Shown in pieces: positions 60,721-64,000 of a stretch of 64,000 nucleotides of DNA. The notes beneath the pieces are model-generated. The model saw nothing but the letters and a program-made list of their open reading frames with translations. It had not been told where the DNA came from and made no database searches. The translations under genes were made by a program, and so were the position numbers. Positions within the stretch are counted from its first letter, which is position 1, and each line of letters starts with the position of its first letter. Origin of the DNA: Chelonoidis abingdonii (lineage: Eukaryota > Chordata > Testudines > Testudinidae); the NCBI RefSeq assembly GCF_003597395.2, contig NC_133770.1, positions 90,309,899 to 90,373,898 on the forward strand, written 5' to 3'.

Positions 60721-63497
60721 AGACATATCTGGCTTCAAGTTTGATAAGTTTATGGAGGGGATGGTATGATGGGATAGCCTAATTTTGGCAATTAATTGAT
60801 TTTTGACTATTAGCGGTAAATATGCCAAGTGGTCTGTGATGGGATTTTAGATGGGGTGGGATCTGATTTACTACAGAGAATTCTTTCCTGGTTGTCTGGC
60901 TAGTGAGTCTTGCTCACATGCTCAGGGTTTAGCAGATCACCATATTTGGGGTCAGGAAGGAATTTTCCTCCAGGGCAGACTGGCAGAAGCCTTGGGGGGG
61001 GGTTGCCTTCCTCTGCAGTGTGGGGCATGGGTCACTTGTTGGAGGATTCTCTGCACCTTGAAGTCTTTAAACCATGATTTGAAGACATCAGTGGCTCAGA
61101 CTTAAGTTAAGGAGTTTGTTGTGGAGGTGGGTGAGTGAGATTCTGCAGCCTGTGTTGTGCAGGAAGTCAGACTAGACAATCATAACAGTCCCTTCTGACC
61201 TTAAAATCTATGATTTTGAGTCTAAGCAGCTGTGCTGTCCAGGGGATCTCATCTCTGACCTGTCCGTCACCACCACCACCACCATCCTATGTGCTTTCCC
61301 TTACGTATCATAAGCAATGGTAATCCATGCTTATTACTAAGTGCCAAACAGTACTTTACTGCTGATGTAGTAGTGAATTTTATGTATGGATTTTGCTAGG
61401 GCAGAGGTTATGAGGTACAGTATTCCAGTGGGATGATTCCCATATATTCTGCATAAGAATGGATACACAGTGGTCCTGCATTATAGTAAGCTGAAGTCAA
61501 GGTAGTATCCTTACCTGCCACTGAGCTCATTCAGTAAGTGGAAATAGACCAAATCAGTTTTACAACTAGAAGTAAAAACACACACAAATAGTTCACGTGT
61601 AACTACAGCCATATATAGCAGTGGTAATCCCACAGTATTTTTGAGGGATAACAGAAGATTTTCCTTTTTTTGATCCTACTTATCTAAGGCACCAATTGCC
61701 TTACTGTATAGGTGTGTCACATTGCTACCTGATGTCCCCTTCCTGCAGTCTCTTTCCCGCTCCTATGATAGGCTATCATCTTGATCCCCAGTTGACTGCC
61801 TCTGCAGAGTAGACTTGAAGTATGGTGGTACTTTGGGGAAAACAGGTGAATTAAAATGAATTAATTCTGCTCCCACTTTTAAGTGATTCCACTTGTTTTA
61901 GCTCAGTCCTTCAAATCCCAGATGCTAGGCTTTTTAATGTGTGACATCACCCCAAATAAGGGAGACGCAGGGGCAGAAGAGAATGTGAAACAAACACACA
62001 CACACGTCTTGTGCAAACTTAGTTTCAGTGTTTCACATTTATGATGTTGATAATTTACAGGACTAGGCAATATGCTGACACCAGGTTTGTGGAAAAACAG
62101 GAAATCAGAGTCTAATAATCCCAATGCATTTGAGAGAGATATGATACTGTATTCCAGCCAAATTAATTTGTCGCCCAGGGAATTAATTCTTTTTCATCAA
62201 GTTAGATTTACTGGAAATGCTGATCTCATATCTACTCGGAAAACATTTTTAAGGGGAAGCAAGCCAAAAATTCTGGTCAGAGGTGCCATGCATTTCTCCT
62301 GTATAAAAATCTTAAGAGGAAAGCTATCAGCACACAATGATATGGCATATACAGTGCCACTGGTTACTTTATATTTCTTTATATAATCAAGAAATGCCCA
62401 GATGATCATTTCCAATTTGTGGAGTATAATGAAAAATGCACTATATTCATGAATATAAATTGAGCAGATGTGACACTTGTATTGTCACATGGAAATAACA
62501 CAGTATTTGCTCTCTCTAATAACTCTTATTTGCCTGAAGTATGCTTATTCAGAGACAACCACCACAAAGTAGAGAGTGCTGTGCTATGCATAACTGAATG
62601 TTAAACAACAAAACTAGAGAGGAAGAGGTATTGTTAAGGAAAAATAAGCTCAGATTTACAAGTTTTCCTTTGCTGGAGATATATTGTAGGTCTGGGATCC
62701 TTCTATGTTCTCCACACCTGGTTTCTGTGCAACATGTCCATCCACCTCCAATTGCTATCTTTACTGCAGGCAAGCCCCCTCTCTTCAGTAAAACTCCCCA
62801 GTCCCCTTGTTCAAATGGTACTGGTGAGACCACTGACACTGGAACATACTATTTCCGAAGACTGCCACTGGTCACAGCTGGTTCTCTTTCTTCTCTCCTT
62901 TCCATGCTGCTACTCACTGCAGAGCTCTCAGCCCCACTCTCTTACCCATAAAGGGACAGCACATTACAAAAGGAGCAGTCCCAATCGAAATTCTCAGACC
63001 TGTCACATTGTGGCTTTGTATGCAAAGCTGATAGTAACTGGAAGCAGAAGTCATTTTTCCTCTCTTTATGCTACCTTTCTCGTTCAGTTGTACCTTGGCT
63101 TTATTTACACTGGAGCACAATGAAGAACCCCAGATAGCGCCTGTCTTGAAATTATTCGAAAATTCTCTTTCCTAGGCACTGAATAGGTCACTAGGGCAAA
63201 ATATGAGCATCAGCATGCACTAGCCATAAATTAGAGGCAAACTTATAGTGACAAACCTCATAAGGAAGCAGAGACGTGTGTGCATAGTGATAAAAATTGT
63301 TTTCCCATTCTCACTTCTGCTAGTATCTTCACACTTTCTTAGAGACTTGGTGGCTCATGGACTAGGTAACACAACAAGGAGCCTTTCACATTGTTTAGGA
63401 GCCAGGACAAGAGCACAAACCTCAGTCCTTATTTAGACAAAAACTTCCATTAACTTCAGTGGCCATGTTATCTGAGTGAGGACTTTGTGATTAGAAA

Positions 63498-63562
63498 CTA
63501 AAGGTGAAATCCCTTTAAGTCAATGGGATTTTTGCTATTGAATTCAATGGGTCTAGGATTTA
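63498..63562. repeat. Short palindromic repeat
   Basis: ggtgaaatccctttaagtc and gggtctaggatttaactc are inverted outer words around two 'caatggg' cores. Same general type as the other short palindromes. Confidence 0.5.
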
Positions 63563-63949
63563 ACTCTAAGTGGCCAAAAGTCATTAAAAACTGATATCTG
63601 TTCAGGTTCTTATGTCAAATGCTGTGGTTTCAGCTAAGTGTCCCTTAGGGATGTTGCTGGCTCAGGACTGAAGAACGTTAACTGGACAGTGTACAGAAAC
63701 TCGCACTGTCATTGCTCATGATGCCCCTGTTCTGTATCTAAGTACAGTACTTTATCTTCCAGAACTGTCAGTTCGCCTCCATTCCTAAGCGTTATATTCA
63801 CCTAGATTTTTATGTCTGGTAGTGGTTCTCTCAAAGGGGATGAGATTGCACAGGACATGTGATGGGATAACCAGTTTTTTAAAACAGGGCTTTAGTTTTG
63901 CCTCCATGAATGATGAGTCATAGCCAATGAAAATGGTTATTTCTTCCAG

Positions 63950-64000
63950 GTTATCAGCCTGTCTTGACTAATCAGCAACAAGGGTTCCAAGGACTCATGG
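63950..64000 (+). CDS. ARPP21: ARPP21 coding exon B (start only; continues past the window)
   Basis: It follows the acceptor ttcttccag at 63949. It enters in phase 1, completing the glycine begun in exon A, and reads YQPVLTNQQQGFQGLMG to the window edge. This corresponds to the ARPP21 segment after QQAG in other vertebrates. Compared with the human protein as I remember it, it has one extra residue in the Gln run and conservative changes (Leu-Met for Leu-Ile). No stop is reached. It cannot be the gene's last exon on this evidence alone. Confidence 0.9.

Larger units (their letters stand above)
56870..61218 (+). mobile_element. Near-full-length CR1 LINE with nested hAT
   Basis: The order is that of a whole CR1: 5' leader (about 56870-57079), ORF1 esterase part (57080-57547), ORF2 endonuclease (about 57763-58272), hAT insertion (58273-58612), the rest of ORF2 including RT (58613-about 60720), 3' UTR, and 3' tail (cagactagacaatcataaca ... 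aaaatctatgattttgag) to 61218. Without the hAT the length is about 4.0 kb, close to a full CR1 although ORF1's upstream part seems short. It lies in the same direction as ARPP21. Internal frameshifts and stops make it inactive. Confidence 0.9.
7771..63949 (+). other. ARPP21: ARPP21 intron, 56,179 bp, host of miR-128-2
   Basis: The donor is gtatttg at 7771. The acceptor is a pyrimidine-rich tract ending ..ttatttcttccag at 63949. The intron splits a glycine codon after its first base. It contains the miR-128-2 precursor near its 5' end and dozens of repeats, listed separately. These stretches look like unique intronic DNA with no gene or repeat I can name: 7771-8341, 8430-8830, 9160-12700, 13204-14460, 14700-16000, 17370-18470, 18590-20910, 21130-21990, 24003-24870, 26015-27260, 30490-31565, 32117-33740, 41430-42610, 42700-46770, 49180-49780, 50880-51680, 51920-53900, 54100-54940, 56095-56545 and 61225-63490. 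Small random ORFs occur throughout. None has family motifs or splice context. Confidence 0.9.

Noticed and set aside
62598..63123. ORFs of 117 and 129 codons near 62.6-63.1 kb
   Set aside because: They overlap in different frames, lack motifs and splice sites, and the region shows no coding bias. Nothing else seen there.
1..64000. tRNA, rRNA or snRNA genes
   Set aside because: No cloverleaf with both internal promoter boxes, rRNA core or snRNA motif was noticed on reading either strand. A covariance-model scan would settle this.

Overview
The window is vertebrate nuclear DNA, most probably from a turtle. It holds chelonian-type CR1 LINEs, a Penelope-like element, hAT-family MITEs, MIR-type SINEs and LTR fragments, with no operons or long ORFs. 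Crocodilian origin is possible but fits less well. The species cannot be told from the sequence alone.

The only host protein-coding sequence I can support is two consecutive exons of one plus-strand gene, ARPP21 (cAMP-regulated phosphoprotein 21, the long R3H-domain isoform). Exon A is 7644-7770 and exon B starts at 63950 and runs off the window. They join in phase 1 to read ...QTAQQAG|YQPVLTNQQQGFQGLMG.... Positions 1-7643 are the end of the upstream intron. Positions 7771-63949 are one intron of 56,179 bp. The intron carries the precursor of miR-128-2 (8342-8425), 571 nt downstream of exon A. miR-128-2 is the known intronic passenger of ARPP21, so gene and microRNA identify each other.

Almost everything else is a record of mobile elements in the intron. 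From left to right: a CR1 3' end (1299-1855, minus); an old CR1 (about 3870-4917, plus); a hAT MITE with perfect 15-bp termini (13017-13195); a Charlie-like hAT MITE (16864-17034); MIR-type SINEs (12.7, 14.5, 17.1, 20.9, 33.8, 37.6/41.3 and 53.9 kb); a CR1 (21997-23972, plus); a long hairpin left by a Penelope-like element (25828-26000); a CR1 with reverse transcriptase remnants (27266-29690, minus); a 531-bp hAT element with exact 8-bp target duplications (31578-32108); a cluster of short palindromic MITEs (33.7-37.1 kb and 42.6 kb); a head-to-head Penelope-like insertion (37738-41325) that splits a MIR, has a 12-bp target duplication and contains a 787-bp assembly gap; a probable solo LTR (46776-47413); LTR-like fragments (47.8-49.2 kb) broken by a GC-rich hAT element; a CR1 (49782-50870, minus); ERV/LTR-like sequence with an internal tandem duplication (54.9-56.1 kb); and a nearly full-length CR1 (about 56870-61218, plus) keeping an SGNH/GDSL-esterase ORF1, with a 340-bp hAT element inserted in its endonuclease domain.

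I see no undescribed gene system. The points most worth a second look are the miR-128-2 locus and its passenger-strand changes, a possible in-frame alternative acceptor for exon A, the inverted Penelope-like insertion, the nested hAT-in-CR1 insertion, a hAT hairpin whose loop displays CCAAT, and two elements whose dense single-base indels may be assembly error rather than decay.
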